Below, piece by piece: positions 63,863 through 64,000 of a DNA stretch of 64,000 nucleotides (position 1 is the first letter of the stretch; every line of letters starts with the position of its first letter). The translations under genes were made by a program, and so were the position numbers. This stretch comes from Vigna angularis. Taxonomy: Eukaryota; Streptophyta; Magnoliopsida; Fabales; Fabaceae. The stretch is from positions 25,402,501 through 25,466,500 of the forward strand of contig NC_068970.1 of assembly GCF_016808095.1 (NCBI RefSeq), given 5' to 3'. A model generated the notes under the pieces. That model had not been told where the DNA came from. It did no database searches and saw nothing but the letters and a program-made list of their open reading frames with translations.

Positions 63863-64000
63863 CACTAGTGCAGAATTGGCCTTTAACGTCACCCCATAGA
63901 CGTCCATTCACAAAAGCCCCAACGTAAATAGTTGACCGGTGGCATATCTGTAAATAAGTGAAACTGTAGACGTGGTATGTACAGAGTTATTGGTAAATCA
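63863..64000. mobile_element. CACTA element, left terminus (runs off the window)
   Basis: It starts CACTAGTGCAGAATTGGCC inside the copia pol, followed by subterminal 'acgtcaccccatagacgtcc' and 'cccaacgtaaata' motifs like those at 14745-15125. The target triplet would be TTT (63860-63862); its partner is outside the window. Confidence 0.8.

Overview
The window is nuclear DNA of a flowering plant, most likely a papilionoid legume (Vigna/Phaseolus type is my guess from the element families, not proven). Evidence: AT-rich intergenic DNA, GT-AG introns, three ordinary plant genes, and nested plant transposons (Ty3/gypsy Athila and Tat-like, Ty1/copia, CACTA, Mutator-like). No bacterial, viral or CRISPR feature is present.

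Layout. 1-1.9 kb: a Tat/Ogre-like LTR-retrotransposon remnant with two tandem-repeat blocks. 1.9-16.3 kb: a nest. A Mutator-like TIR pair (1900 and 16320) encloses a 5'-truncated CACTA element (to 15125) with a broken TNP2 transposase and a Transposase_24/Ulp1 gene. That gene is split by an Athila insertion (5547-12438, target duplication GAAGG) that keeps an intact 900-residue gag-protease frame but has lost RT, RNase H and integrase. 19-27 kb: a CACTA element (19311-21554, ATT) containing a Mutator-like MITE (19744-20604, 9-bp duplication), a long-inverted-repeat element (about 21.7-22.5 kb), a small CACTA (23974-24640, TCT) and a Mutator-like element (24969-26871, 9-bp duplication). 27-38.7 kb: mostly featureless AT-rich DNA with one small two-exon gene (33780-34272) for a single-pass membrane protein.

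38.7-45.1 kb: a CACTA terminus, an LTR-retrotransposon remnant with 60-bp tandem repeats, and a 4.4-kb CACTA (40727-45141, TCT) inserted just after that LTR's TATA region. The CACTA carries a solo-LTR-like segment with 191-bp repeats and a captured fragment of a prephenate/aspartate aminotransferase gene. 48.5-50.4 kb: a complete seven-exon tyrosine-aminotransferase-family gene on the minus strand. 52.9-57.2 kb: two decayed copia elements and a ribosomal L7/L12 pseudogene. 59.4-60.7 kb: a complete four-exon bHLH93-like transcription factor gene on the minus strand. 61.8-63.9 kb: a broken copia pol, cut at 63863 by another CACTA that runs off the window.

The three host genes (membrane protein, TAT-family enzyme, bHLH factor) look intact but share no evident pathway. 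Everything else is mobile DNA. Exact target duplications allow the insertion order to be read: Athila into CACTA, MITE into CACTA, CACTA into an LTR, CACTA into a copia pol. I found no novel molecular system. The most notable items are the gag-protease-only Athila element with LTRs of unequal minisatellite length, and the host-gene fragments carried by, or lying beside, transposons.
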